This document shows positions 24,684 through 37,304 of a DNA stretch of 64,000 bases, piece after piece; within the stretch, counting starts at the first letter, position 1; each line of letters opens with the position of its first letter. A model generated the notes under the pieces. It saw only the letters and a program-made list of their open reading frames with translations, was not told the origin of the DNA and searched no databases. The stretch is from Symbiodinium natans (lineage: Eukaryota > Sar > Dinophyceae > Suessiales > Symbiodiniaceae), in NCBI GenBank assembly GCA_905221605.1, contig CAJNDS010002831.1, positions 159,553 through 223,552 of the forward strand. Reading direction: 5' to 3'. The position numbers and the translations under genes were made by a program.

Positions 24684-24716
24684 GGAAGCTGAGCAAAATA
24701 TTGCCGCACACGAGTG
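24684..24716 (+). CDS. possible exon upstream of the large coiled-coil gene
   Basis: After GGACAG, a frame reads EAEQNIAAHEC and stays open to a stop at 24775. The E-A-x-x-x-A-x-H-x-C pattern fits the early part of a module in the coiled-coil family, so this could be an N-terminal exon of the gene assembled from 25080 onward. The donor is not clear. Confidence 0.25.
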
Positions 24717-25079
24717 CTTTTCTTCTGCTGGCCCGGGAAGATGCGGCAAGCGCGGGAGATTAAAAGTCTCTGCATGACATCCCGGGATGCCCAGACATGA
24801 GAGAGAAGCCAGCCCTAAGCCCGCAACTGACCCAATTCTGGAGCAATTCCCATGTGACACAGTGCTTTGTGGCGTGGGTAGTCTTCGCTTGGGTGGTGGT
24901 GGGCTCCAGGAGGCAAGGGCGAGAGTGGGCTGCCCGTCACACGGCTCTCCAAATAATTCTGTCCTTTTTTCAAGGGTAGAGATAAGGGGCCCGGAATCTT
25001 GTTGGTGCCCAGACTCCTTTTCAGCGATGGTTCGGAGTAATCCCCCTCAGCCTGAAGATGAGAGCGCGAGAGATCGCAG

Positions 25080-28000
25080 GAGGACGAGAAGGCTGCCGCG
25101 GCATCGAAGGCCACTTTCGGGGTGAAAGACTCTTCGGTGACTTCGGTGGTTCTTCAGTGTTTCGATGGAAATGTACTGGTTTGAACATGGACGACTCCTG
25201 CTATTCTGGCCGCATGGCCTGTGGCCATTGTGCCCATCGGCGTGTCCGTAGATACCTTGCGGCAGTTAGAAATGAAACAAGCACGCTCAACATCAATGAA
25301 GAGCAGTCAGCCTGACTACATGGGCCGCTCTCAAGTACCCCGCAGTACCAGACACGGAGCACCGCAGCCGAATCCCTGTGCATCTGTGAGCCTAAGCCCA
25401 TGAAGTCCTTGAAGCTCATCAACGTAGGACCCTTTGTTCCTTTTTTCGGGTTCGAGCTCCTCGCAGCGGTGACAGGTCGCAGCAGGCAAAGAGGATATCG
25501 CCGGTGCAACGACCACAAAGGCGCGAGTCCGGGGGAGTCGCCCCATGATCCTCAAGGTAGGCCCAGGTACGTAGGCCATCTAGCTAGGGTTTTGGGTTGG
25601 GGGTTTTGGGTTTTGGGTTTTGGGTTTTGGGTGTGCAAGGCTTGCTTCGTTCATGCTGGCTCCGACAACTTCAAAGTTCCGGTAGCACCATCATCTCTGC
25701 AAACGTCCCGACGGCAAGGGGTTCGTCCAGAGCCCAAGCGGTATTAAGCAGAAGGGGATTTTCCGGCCAGGAAGGCCTGCATCTCCTAAACCCCTAGGGC
25801 CCTAGAAGTCCTAGACCCCAAGCCTGCCGGCAAAGGAGGGGGGGGGAGGGGGGAATTCTGCACGAGCCAAGACCCACACTCCCAGGCGGATGCGGAGAAG
25901 ACACTGGCCACGGTCACGGAGAAGTGTGACAAGTCCAAGGCCCTGGCTGGAAGGGGTATCGGAATGTAGGGGGTTGGGTTTCGGGTTTGGGATTGAGCTT
26001 TGGCTCTTCTGTAGGGTATTTGAGGTGGAGGGTTGCTGCGTGCCCGCAGAATGATTGGAGGTTTGACTTTGCCCAGATGTCTTTCTCTCACGTGCTATTC
26101 CGTGTGTTGAGCTTCGAGCGCTCTCGGCCCCTTCTTGAGGATGCTTTCAGACCTTTTTCGTACGGCATCTTTACCCTACATGCATCGTAAAGGGCGGATG
26201 CGTCAGCTTACCTGTAGGGTTCTGCGGGCCGCTGTGTTTACCTGTAAGTGCGAGGATTTGGGGCAGCGTTGCCGGCATTCCGCAGCCGAACACGAGCCAC
26301 TTCAGGGGAGGTTACAATTGTAATTCCTAAGAAACAGCTAAAATTATCATTTTTGCCAGGAATCTTTTATAAAACATCAGCAGAGGGGATGTGCAGATTT
26401 TTGTGCCACGAACGTGCCGCAGGCCGAGTTCGAGCAGCGGACGGCAACGCGGACGGAGGACACACACGCCTTGTGCCACTTAGAAGCCCCTTAAGTGCCC
26501 TAATGTGGTTATTAGTACAGTTCTAAGTACAGTTGTACTTGGTTAGTAATTAAGTACCATGAACCTCCAAGTACTCTGCTCACTGCTCCACTAGAATCTT
26601 TTTTTGTAGGTTCTCGGGGAGAGGCCACAGTTTGGGATTTTGTGGTTCATCAAGGCGTTCCGCGAGGAACCATCTACAGAAGACCTGTCTTCTGGCAAGC
26701 GAAGGTCGACCCAAACCACGGCAGTCCAAACGTGCACAGGCCGAGATGTCTAGTGAAAGGATCTTGGCATTGAGGCCGTCAGTTTAAAGTAGCTGCGTAG
26801 GTAACCTTTTGGGGTACATACACTCCTGCCAGAACTGAAAGGCTAACTTTTTTTTTTGGCCCAGGGTTCTCAGCAACATTCTGAGCCACTATGTAAAACC
26901 CTACGCTCAAAGTCCTAAATCTGATCCTAAACCCTAAACCCTAAACCCTAAACCCTAAACCCGGGGGTCGGGTCTTTGCGTTTGCCAGCGAAGCTTCCAT
27001 CTGAAAGCCGCTGGCTGCTCCCCTCTATCATGAGTATGACGGTTCTTGAGACTGTTGTGATTCTTGTGGTTGTTATGAGTAATGATTTTGTTATGATTTA
27101 TCAACTTTTAACTTTAGTGACTATCATGATCATCATCAGGGCTTGTTGTTATGATTACCATCAATAGTCGTATGCTTTCTTCCCTTCTCTTAGCCGTGTT
27201 CTTTTTTTTTGCACTTTTGTGTGAGCAGTGAGTGGAGTACTTGGAGGTTCATGGTACTTTTTAACCTACTTAAAACTGTACTTAGAATTAGGGCACTTAA
27301 GGGGCTTCTAAGTGGGCTATAAGTACAGTTTTACTTGGTGAGATTTGGTGAGTAAGTGCCATGAACCTCCAAGTATGTCGGCATGAGAGGAGCTGTCAGC
27401 CGTGGCCAAGGCCGTCGAGGTGTGGACCTGTCTCCTGAGACGCCCGGAAAATTTCGTACCCAACTCCCCTCCGAAGCCTTCAACATCCTTATAAACCCTA
27501 TAAAGCCCATCAACCCTATCAACCCTATGAGCCCTGTGAACCCCTATAAACCCTAAACCCAATGAATTTGGTTGGGGCGTTTGTCTGTTTGATTGCTTTG
27601 GGTTCGGTGCTCTTCGGACTCCCCTCCCCCAGCGTCGGGCCGCTGATCAACCCTTCATGTGGGCTACTGAACTTAGGACCCCTTCCCATGCCTGTAGCTC
27701 AAAATGGCAGTTGTTTAGATTAGTTGGGGCTTCAAGGTCGGGTTTTAGGGGTCATCTGGGATTTATAGATGGTTTTCAAGCACAGTCAACAGTTGCGGGA
27801 TACCCTATATACACTCTACAGCAATAACAAGAGCGTAAAGCGCAAACTAACCCTATATTATGAGGTATATTATGAGGATCTGAGGCCCTCCTGCAATTTG
27901 ATGTTCATGCCCCTCCGCCGCAGGCCCTGCACGGCGACGAGGCGAAATCTTTGCTCTCCACCGCTACGCCTGGAAGCCCAGTCCGTGTCTGTGTTTGGGA

Positions 28001-31000
28001 TTCGCTTCTCCGAAGAGCGGGAGCCCAGGTTCTGGCAATCTCAGACCTCGGCAGGATTTTTGGGGTTTAGGGCGGTTGAGGGTTTAGGGCTTAGAGGGTT
28101 TTTGCCTCCAGGAATTCTGATCCCCTTCTGAGGTCTTTCCTGCAGCTGGGGTCCGTGGATCAGCGCCGGGTGCACGCGGCAGAGGCCGGCTCTGGAACTC
28201 GTGAGAGACACCCTAAACCCTAAACCCTAAACCCTAAACCCAAAACCCTAAACCCTAAACCCTAAACCCTAAGGGGGGTTGGCAGGGTTTGAGGCTGCCG
28301 TTGTGGGGGAGGGTGAGGGTTATTGTGGCGCTTGTTGAGGCCTCCGTCCCAAAAGAGCCAAGCCTTCGTCAGCTCCGAGCCCCTTCTTTCCACAGCTTTG
28401 GCTTTTCAAATCGGAAGTCCTTGAAGGAGCCACTCCGGAACAAATGGGGGTCTACGATATTAGTTGGGAACCTTATTTGAGGGTTCTTACTTTAGGGGGA
28501 TCCTCTGCTACTTGGATTTCCCTAAGCCCTAAACCCTAAACCCTAAACCCTAAACCCTAAACCCTAAACCCTAAACCCTAAACCCTAAACCCTAAACCCT
28601 AAACCCTAAACCCTAAACCCTAAACCCTAAACCCTAAACCCTAAACCCTAACCTTCGAGGTGCTCTCTGCCGCCGGCAGGCGCCTGGGAAGCCAGGCGCG
28701 GGTTCGGAGCTGCGGTTTCTTTCTGGGGCAATCCCCTGCCTCTGAGGTCCAAGACCACCCCCCCCCCTCCACACAAAAAAAGAAAACAAAAAAAGAAGGA
28801 TTGAAAAAGAAGGATTGGGGTGTCGGGTTTAGGCTCTACACGGATCTTGCAGCTGCGAGTCCTGCGTTTCGCTTTGGGGGTGGGACTGGTCTTCAAGCGC
28901 TTCGGGTGCGCGGAGCCTGGGCACCCAACCAAGCAGGCCCAGGCAACGAAAAGGCCCCTCAAACGGGCTTCGCATGTTTTTGTGCAGAGCTAGGACCTAG
29001 AGTAGGCCCTTATTCCCTTTTTGTAGATTATAGGTTCCTTGCTTTCGGTTCGTCTGGGCTGTAAATGGTGGGGCAGTTGATCTCTATCGTCGTCATCAGA
29101 GTGAATTTCATTTCTTCGGCAACGCGCGCCCTCACATCGCTAAAAACCCAGCGCTTTTGGGGCCCCAAGCTGTGGCAAAGCCCCAACCTTCTTGGATCAA
29201 CTCAGCGACTCCGTAGTACAACGGTAACCTCACCGGGAGGGTAATCGTTAATCCAGATGGCCGTGTGGCCGTGTGGGTAGTTCTCTAAACCAGGGTCCCT
29301 TCTCGGCTCCTCAAGAAAGGTACGGCGCCCTTGTAGGACCCAAAAAGTCAACAAGGGACCCTAATCTAGAGAGCTGCCCATGTGGGAATTCCCCCTTTCT
29401 CGAGATGTGGGTGAGGCCATGATCACTTTGGGACTTCGAGTGACGCAGCTGCAGATGGCCCCGAAAAAGCTTGGGTAGGGAGAGGGTTAGGCTGGGGGAT
29501 GGTGCAGGGCAGGATTCTTTTGTTGTTTGAGTCCGGGCCTTCTTACCTTCAGTGCTTGGCTCCCAGAGAGGGTTGGAGGTTCGACAGGTTGGGATTGCTT
29601 AGGTTGGGGTTTTGGCTCCGGGTTAGCCATGGCACACAAGCACAATCAACGTGAGGCTTGAGGCATCTGCATGGCAATCCTTCCATCCTTTGCTGTTATG
29701 GCGCCCACCAGAACCAGAAGAGAGTGCCCACAGCCCTCCACAACCTTCGTCCTTGGTCCATCATGAAGCCTTAGATGAATCCCTGAAGTCTCCGATGTCT
29801 GACCTTAAACTCCCGCCCAAAAGCCCCTTCTCTGAAAAGGTTAAGGGCGACGGCATCCTCAAAGTGCAGGAAGCCATTGATGTGGGGCACCGAGTAGAAG
29901 CGGCTCTACGCCTCAACCCTCAACCCTGCCAACCCTCAAGGCGCCCCGAAGTCCCTAAGCCCCCAAAACCCTTGCCAGCTGGGCACCTGAAACCGGATTG
30001 TAGGAGCCCAAAGGCCGAAGGAGGGCTGCGCACTCGGAGGCCATAGATTCCCCCGAGCCTCCCAAAGCGCCATCTTCGTGAGTTCTGATGCTGCGGTCAT
30101 GGGATTCCAGAAAGCAGAGTAGATGCATAAAAGCAAGTTTTCGCCTTCCTTGAAGTCTTAAAGCCGAGTATCAGCAGTGGCCGTTGATCACTGTGAAGAG
30201 TCGCTGGAGAAGGTCCTGGGATTGGGGCCTTCTGCACCATGGCAGAAGCTCCCAACCTTCGGCTCCCAGGTCACCAGCCAAAATGGCCCCAAGTACTTCA
30301 ACCCGCCCTACTTCAACACCCCCTCCAAGCCCTAAACCCTAAACTCTAAACCCTCCCACAGTTGCCACGAAAAGTGCCACTCCTGAGGGCATGGTCCGGA
30401 ACCTCGAGCAGCAGCAGAAGGACGAAGTCAAGGAGCATGATGAATGCCAGAAGGACGCCGCACTCTGCCCTCCACGGGGCCTTTGAAAGCTGGATGGCAG
30501 TGCAGGGCTTGTTTGCGGCTTGTTGGGGCCTGTAGGGTTTAGAGGGGCTGATCTAGCGCAACAGAAAGCTTCTCAGTTCGGCGATAGAATTCCACCATGA
30601 CCACTCGCAGCCGCGCCAAAGTCATGCTTCATTTTTGGAGGCCGAATGGCATTGTAAGGCGCATCTTGTGTTTGGGTTTTCTCCGGATTTCCACAACAGA
30701 GCCTTCAGGTGTAGGGACGTTCGTGTCGACGGAGAGCTTCTCTACTCCATCAAGTGAGTTCGCAGGACTTCGGGGACAACAAGGCGACCACGGACGAGAA
30801 AACAGATCTCAAAGGAGCCACCAACGGCAAGATCAGCGCGAGCCTCGAGGGTTCTGAGCCTCGAGGGTTCTGCCCCTCCCCCCAAACCCCCTATACCCTG
30901 GACCCCGAACCTTATGGTTTGGAAGGGTTGAGTCTTTTTGTTGCCGAGGGGTCAGCTCAGCGGGTGGCACAAAAGAACCTAAAGCCTGTAAACCAGAGAG

Positions 31001-34000
31001 CCCTCAAAACCCTCGAACCCAGCTCCTCAAGAAATACGTCTCAGGAAGCATCCCGGCAGTCCTTCATGATCAGATCCTAAGCCGCCCCTTAATCCCAGCA
31101 CTTGCAACCTCTACAAAAACCCTAAGCCTCCAAGGACCTATACTATCTGGGGAGGGTTCAAGAAACCTCCTTTTTTGGAGGTAGGGTTTAGTAGAGCCCC
31201 TGGAAGCCCCCCCCTATGAGCCCAAACTAGGGCATCAGAGGCCAGCTGAAGTCGGACATTGCCTCGACAGAGGAGGCAATCGGCAAGCTCAAGGAGGACT
31301 TCCGTTTTCTGATGTAGGGGTTTAGGGTTTAGGGTTTAGGGTTCTTAAGGGAGGGGGGTTCAACTTCGGTATGTAGCCCAAAGTTCCCTAATCCTCCCCG
31401 CTGCTCTCTAAGGCTCCGTAACAACAGCACGCAACGGTTCGCTCCCGAGCCAGTTCCTGTAAAGATGTCATTCCGACACCGCCGAGCATGGGAAAGGGCC
31501 GTGTTTTTCAGGGTTTTGCCGGAACCGCGGCGCACCAAGCAATCAGCTGGCCAAAACATGGGTGAAAGGACAGGATTGGAGGGTTCAGTCGGGCTTCTGT
31601 TCTTTTTTTTTGCTTTTTCTTTGGGGGGAGGGGGGGAACTGTAGAAGCCCTAAATGCACTTCCCGAGATATTCTTTCCTCTCAGGACTCTGCAGAGATGC
31701 AAAAGCAGCTGAAGGTGGGGAACCGCCACTCCCAAAATGCAGTCTACACAGTTTTCCCGCCCTTAGCCCCTTAACCTCCCCTGCAAGGAGTAAAGGCACC
31801 TTGGGATGTTCCCCCTTATACAGTCCTTAATGGGGATTCGAATAGGGTGCACTAGAATCCCCATTAAGGACTGTGAGTACAACGGGGCAACATCCCAAGA
31901 GAAGCGCACCTTAGACGGCTTTCTGATGCTTGTAGTAAGCGGAGTCCGCCCCCCCGCATTCCGCGACAAGGGCCTTTTGACGGAGGTCTTCTGGGTTGAG
32001 GTGTGGCCACCCGTATACAGGTAGGCCCTTGGGGGATTGTATTTTCCCTCATTGTGTTTAAGAGGATAAGACTTAGGAGTCCTTTTTGTATTTTCTCTTA
32101 TTGTGTTTAAGAGGATGAGATTTAGGAATCTTTGTCAGAGGGTCTTGAGGCCATCCTAGTTTAGGGTGGCCATGAATGAAGCCCTTAAAACCCTAGAAAG
32201 CCCTAGAAGTTTCAAGGCGTGCAGGCTTTCGGGGATTTCCCCCAAACAGGCTGCACAAGAGAACCGCGAGAAGGAGATGGGCCTGTTCCCAAGTGCTTCC
32301 GAAGTCCAAATCAGCCCCCCCCCCCCCCCCCCCCCCCCCCCCAGGAACCCTAAATAGGCGATAACAGCCCCATGGCAAATGCCCTAAAAAACAAACCCGG
32401 AAGAGTATGCTTGGTTCTTAGGAACCCCCAAACGCTCCCCCCACCCCCTTCCCCACCCCCCGGCAACTATGGTGCCTGCTGGCTTCGCGTAGGGCCTGGG
32501 AGTGTTTGGGGGTGGGAGGTTGATATTGAACAGTCTCGTATCATGGGGCCTTCTAGGAGGTAGCCCTTCGGATCCTCAGGGCCTAAACCCGAAACCCTAA
32601 ACCCTAAACCCTAAACCCGAAACCCTAAACCCTGTAGTGGGGCTGAGGCGAGTTTGCGGACACCGTGGCGGAGCAGCAGCACACGCAGAAGCTTCTGGGA
32701 GAGGCCGTTGAAAAGCCTTGAAGATGGAAGACGTTTCCATGAGCCCACCACCCCCCCCCAACACAAACATACAATCTATATATATATATATCTATCTATA
32801 TCTATATCTATTTATATATATAGATATAGATATATAGATATATAGGTATATAGATATAGACAAGACTTCAACCCCAGGCCCTTGAGGCCCTGGAAGCCTT
32901 CTACGCCAAGCCGGCCTTGGTACAGGCCGGGGGCTTACAGGGTTTCTGGCTTCTCTTGCACAGCTTGGGCTGGGAAGGCGCTGAACTTAGTACTCGTGCA
33001 AAAGCAACCTTGTTACTGTCTTTGCGCTGGGGGGGGGGGGGTGTAGACTTAGAAAGGCAACACAAACTGGAGCGGCATAAGTTTAGAAAATGGCGTAGAA
33101 GATAGTGGCCTTCAAAGAGACGAAAGGGAGTGTGGGCAGATACTTGGAGGCCTATAAGCACTTAGAAGCTCCTTAGGGGACTTAGAGGGCCCATCAGCGC
33201 AGATATAAACCCTGAGCTCTAAACCTTAAACGTCCAAGTACCGGCTCCCAGCCAGATTGCGATTGTCGACTTCTTAAAGTGGAAGTGCCACAGGCATCTG
33301 ATCATCGGGAGTTTGGGCCCCCGAACCCTTTAGGTTAGGGTTAGGGTTTAGGGTTGGGGTTTAGGGTTCAGGGTTTAGGGTTTAGGGTTTAGGGTCTTAA
33401 GCTGTCATCAGCCCTTGGCATTATTGTGCCCGCATCTCAGAAACACGATCGTCCGACTGTGCCAGCGAGCTTGTGCGCACCTATACAGGTACAGATATAT
33501 ATATATATATACACATACATACATATATACATAAGTATGTATCTATCTATATATATAAAGAGAGAGAGAGAGAGAGAGAGAGACGCAAGTCTGCGGAGTG
33601 AGGCAGAAGGATTTTCCGCACGCCCAGGTGCGACGGCACGGGGCCGAAGCCAAGCCGGAAGACTTCAAGGAGTACAAGAACAACGCAGGGGGGGAGAAGG
33701 CGTCTTTCTATGTATTCTTTAAAAAAAAGGCGGAGAGATGGCTCCCTGACCCCTGCAATGCCAGAGAAAGCTTAAAAAGCCTACAGAAAGCCCGTAAGAA
33801 GTCTCGGAACCGGCATGCAACCCTGAGACCCGTTGTGGTTGAGGGGTCTTTCAGCCGGTTAACAGAGAGACAGAGGCTTTAGGGCTGCACAGGGTCCGAA
33901 AGTTTTTGCTCCGGAGAGGCTTAGCACTCTTGTCCCAATACGGAAATCCACTTGTCAGATGGCCTTGCCCTTAGAAGCAGTTTGAAGCTAGCTGGAATGC

Positions 34001-37000
34001 CTCTGATTGACAGGTCATGGCGTTGATCCGTGAAGTCAGTGACAACTCTGCCAAGCTTGAGAAGGAGGCGAAGCAGGCGGATGAGGACGGGATACTCACA
34101 ACCTATGGGCGCCTTGAGTCATTGAGGGGTCGAAACAAGAAGGGGAGATAGAGTTGCAAGGCCGGGATCTGCAAACTGACATGACCTGAACTTAAGGACA
34201 CATCCGAGGCTTACCTCCAGCGAAGGGAAATGAGAAAGGCGGCATCGAAGGCAGCTAGCGCCATGTACCTCCCCGTAGCCACTTACAAGTTCCATATACA
34301 GATCAAATACAGTCGACCATTCAAGCACCAGCTCTGCAAGATTGCCCTAAACCCTGTAAACTGCAAACCCTACAAAACCCCTAAACCCGGCACAAACCCT
34401 ACAAATCCTACAAACCCTGTAAACCCTAAACCCTGTATAGACCCGATAAACCCTAAACAAGCCTATACGCCCTAAACCCTGTATGGACCCGACAAACCCT
34501 ATAAAGACCTATGTACCCCAAACCCTGTACAGACCCTGTAAACCCTATAAAAACCAGCAGAAACCCCCTAAACCCTGAACCCTGATCCCTGAACCCTAAA
34601 CCCTAAACCCTCAACCCTGCTTTTTTTTCAGAGGACTCGCGCCTCGCCTTCGAGAAGCTGTCGGAGGAGACCAAGGCCGAGGTGCGCAGCGCCACGGAGG
34701 CGCGCGCCGGCACGCGCAAGGGCGCCGCACATGGGTTCTAAGTGCCTATAGAGTTTAGGGTTTAGGGTTTAGGGTTTAGGGTTAGGGTTCAGGGTTTAGG
34801 GTTTAGGGTTTAGGGTTTAGGGTTTAGGGTTTAGGGTTTAGGGTTTAGGGTTCAAGGATATATATATATATATACACATAGATCCTGAGTGAGCGAGGGC
34901 TGTCCATCATGGCTCATCTCATCAACCGCCCACGAACCTTCAAACGTGGGCTTCTCAAACCCTCAAAGCCCAACAAGAAGCCCAAAAAGTCACGCCCAGG
35001 AGATCAATAGCAAGTCCATCCACAAAGCCGACCTCGAAGCTGACCTGCGGCTCGGTGATTTTGTCCAGGGTCTTTCTCTCGTCTATGGGTTTGTCTCGGT
35101 TTTTCAGGCTTCTGGGATTCCGATGCCTAAGCTGCAAGCGCTTGGGAGCTTTGCACGCTGCGGGAGCCCTTTAACTCTCTATATGACTACACCATTAGAA
35201 CCCCCAAAACTCGGTTATTTCAAGCGCATATAGTGCACCCTAAACCCTCTGAGCCTACAACAGCTCGAAACAATTGCCCTCCGAGCCCTGAGCTTTGCAA
35301 CAGCTTCGCCCAGGGCGGAGGCGAAGCAAACGCTGCGCCTCACAAAGGCGCGCCGAGTTTGGCTGTTAGGCCTTGTAGAACTGTTTATAGGGTTTGGGGA
35401 TACAAGGTTTTGGGGTTTAGGGCTCAGGGTTTATGCGAAAGGGTTTGGGGGCTGGTCTGGTCTCTGGTGTTGAGCTCAGAAGGAGGCTTCGGGGGTGCTA
35501 GCAAGCCACAGGTGGTATGCGTGTATATATATATATATGTGTACATATACATATATGTATATAAAGATCTAGACACCTATCTTCATATATGTATATGTAT
35601 ATATATATATGTATATGTATATATGTATATATATATATGTATACTTTTGTGTGTTTATTCCTAGACATGTAGGTGTCTCGCGGCTCAGAGTACAGGTAGG
35701 CGGAGCAAGGCACCAAACTTTGAACACGCCCTCACGGTTCCCCCCTAAAACCCAGCAAGCCGGCAGCCGAGCAAGGATGAACTCGACAGCCTTGCGGAGA
35801 CGAAGGAGGCCATCCACAAGTCCTGCGATTTCGCCCGGGGGCCTGGATGGCGAAAGAAGGTTTTAGGGGGTTTAGCGTTTGAGGGGTTTGGGGGTTAGGG
35901 TTTATAGGGTATAGGGGGACAGGGCATCGGAGAAATGCTTGGGAGTGTAGTGTATATAGACCCTCAACTTAAAGCCGAATGCAGTTCAGGACTACTACGC
36001 TTCTTGTACAGGGAACGCTTCTTGCAAAGGGGTTGTAGACTCCTGGATCAGGTTCCACAGGTTCCCGCACGTGGCTGTATAAGGCATCAGGAGATTTTTC
36101 CTGGTTGGGGGAGGAGGGGGTCGGTATGTCTTGGCATCTCTTGGCTCAGGGATGGCGGGGGGGGGGGGGAGCCAAGCTTTGAGCCGTCTCCCTGGTCTAT
36201 CGGCCTCAGCAGGGCTTGGGGTGTAGCACCTTGGCGTTAGGTTTAGGGAGAAGGGCTCAGGGTTGCAAAGCTCCCCCTTGTTGTCATTTTGGCAAGCCGA
36301 TGGCTCTTGAAAGATCATCACGTAGTCGAGTCTTATCGGGTGTGCAGCCGATGCCGCTTCCTCACTGCTGGCACCTCCCAGTTCCTTTTTACCATCTTAG
36401 GGGTGTAGATGTCTCTCTTTGCGCCTTTTGGTGTTTCTTTTTGAAGAAGGGCCTTTTCGGGGTTTAGCGGGTGTTGTTTCGTTGCTTCTCTTGGGCGTTT
36501 CTGGGGTGTAAAGGGCTTTCGGGGCTTGGAGGGTTTACAGGGGTAGGGCCCCCTAAACCCTAAACCCTAAACCCTAAACCCTAAACCCTAAACCCTAACC
36601 CCTTCAAGCCGACAAGAGCCCTTTAGGTCGTGCAGAACTTCGAGGTGCGACAGACAGCGCGGGGGCAGGAGATCAAGGCCCCAGCCCTTTTTGTTGAGCA
36701 CTTCGGGTTCAGGTGCATTTTGCAGGCTATTTTGATTTTTGTATATATACATATATATATATATGTATATATTCTATTTTGTTTGTTTGGGGGGTGGGGG
36801 TTAGGGCTTTGGGGGGTATAGGGTTTAGGGTTTAGGGGGTCTTGATGGAGAAGAGTTTGGGTTGACAAAACTGGAGTGGGCTTACAGGGGTTAGGGTTTG
36901 ATGGGCTGCTGAGCTCTCCGTTTGTTTCGGTTTTCACAAAAGAAGGTAACCATTCCGGATCGGTAAGGAGAGGGGATCTTGAGCAGCGCCGAAAAAGCTC

Positions 37001-37304
37001 AACACTGGCAAGCCCTCCACTCTTCTAGTAGCTTCAGGGTTTAGGGTTTAGGGTATCCTTCGATAGAACCCCAAACCCCCAAACCCTCTTCCCAAGCCCT
37101 CCAAAGCCAAAGGCTCCTACATTGAGCTACCCTCCCTAGCCTTAATTCAAACTCTAAACGGAAATCCTACATCATACCCTCTACAAAAACCCTCTACTAA
37201 ACTCCGAGCCTTCCAAACCTTACATTAAACCCTCAAAGCCTTAAACCCTGACCCTCCAAGCCAGCGAGGCACTGTCTGAGGCGAAGTCGATCTTGGGCTC
37301 CTAA
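25080..37304 (+). CDS. multi-exon dinoflagellate coiled-coil protein (about 23 exons, about 390 aa)
   Basis: Exons that join in frame: 25080-25121, 25886-25945, 26423-26458, 27390-27419, 27924-27980, 28146-28200, 28660-28714, 29441-29474, 29840-29881, 30388-30453, 30766-30850, 31241-31296, 31685-31714, 32250-32276, 32653-32703, 32878-32919, 33628-33693, 34014-34085, 34634-34726, 35000-35046, 35772-35832, 36627-36677, 37269-37304 (stop TAA 37302). Joined protein is Glu/Lys/Ala-rich coiled coil; landmarks are GMVRNLEQQQKDEVKEHDEC, FADTVAEQQHTQKLL, ALEALEAFYAKPAL, PEDFKEYKNNAGG, HKSCDF then VVQNFEVRQTARGQEIK and ALSEAKSILGS. From memory these match the order of motifs in abundant, uncharacterised dinoflagellate coiled-coil proteins; the function is unknown. 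The first five exons look like the tail of one module (C..K..AEFEQR..R..E..AVAKAVE) and the rest like a second full module. Several donors appear to be GA or GC. The borders of exons 14, 20 and 21 are the least certain, and the true start may lie further upstream. Confidence 0.75.
26475..26573 (-). mobile_element. MITE-like element family A, copy 2 (truncated, inverted)
   Basis: Reverse-orientation copy lacking about 40-55 bp at one end. It keeps CACTTAGAAGCCCCTTAAGT and the terminus ACCATGAACCTCCAAGTA. It begins about 16 bp after the proposed end of the exon at 26423-26458. Confidence 0.7.
27238..27375 (+). mobile_element. MITE-like element family A, copy 3 (intact)
   Basis: 138 bp with near-perfect terminal inverted repeats: TACTTGGAGGTTCATGG at the left and CCATGAACCTCCAAGTA at the right. 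It ends 14 bp before the exon beginning at 27390. Non-coding. Confidence 0.8.
28527..28651 (-). repeat. CCCTAAA block abutting an acceptor
   Basis: About seventeen heptamers ending 8 bp before the exon that starts at 28660. Confidence 0.95.
31801..31898 (+). mobile_element. element family C, copy 1
   Basis: 98 bp with terminal inverted repeats TTGGGATGTTCCCC and GGGGCAACATCCCAA, and an inner inverted repeat (CAGTCCTTAATGGGGATT / AATCCCCATTAAGGACTG). It could fold into one long hairpin. Confidence 0.65.
32774..32862. repeat. (TA)n/(TATC)n microsatellite
   Basis: TATC/GATA tracts that can pair; in the intron before the exon at 32878. Confidence 0.9.
33141..33240 (+). mobile_element. MITE-like element family A, copy 4 (diverged)
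   Basis: Starts TACTTGGAGGCCTATAAG and ends ACGTCCAAGTA; the internal CACTTAGAAGCTCCTTAGGG block matches the family. Shorter than the intact copy. Confidence 0.5.
33496..33582 (+). repeat. (TA)n, (TACA)n, (AG)n compound microsatellite
   Basis: In the intron before the exon at 33628. Confidence 0.9.
34347..34618 (-). repeat. degenerate CCCTAAA/CCCTGTAAA block
   Basis: Long degenerate run, most regular at its 3' end, followed by T8 and the acceptor of the exon at 34634. Confidence 0.85.
34752..34855 (+). repeat. TTTAGGG block after an exon
   Basis: About fourteen heptamers beginning 26 bp after the exon at 34634-34726, then a TA microsatellite. Confidence 0.95.
35522..35645 (+). repeat. TA/TATG microsatellite
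   Basis: Interrupted TA and TATATG units between the exons at 35000-35046 and 35772-35832. Confidence 0.9.

Noticed and set aside
29205-29265. tRNA-like stretch (TAGTACAACGGTAACC...)
   Set aside because: D-arm-like bases only; no acceptor stem, proper anticodon loop or T-arm.
30268-30285. Twelve-base match on the minus strand to the core of the dinoflagellate spliced leader (GCCATTTTGGCT)
   Set aside because: The match is self-complementary in character, lacks the leader's first bases and its CAAG end, and is not in front of a gene.
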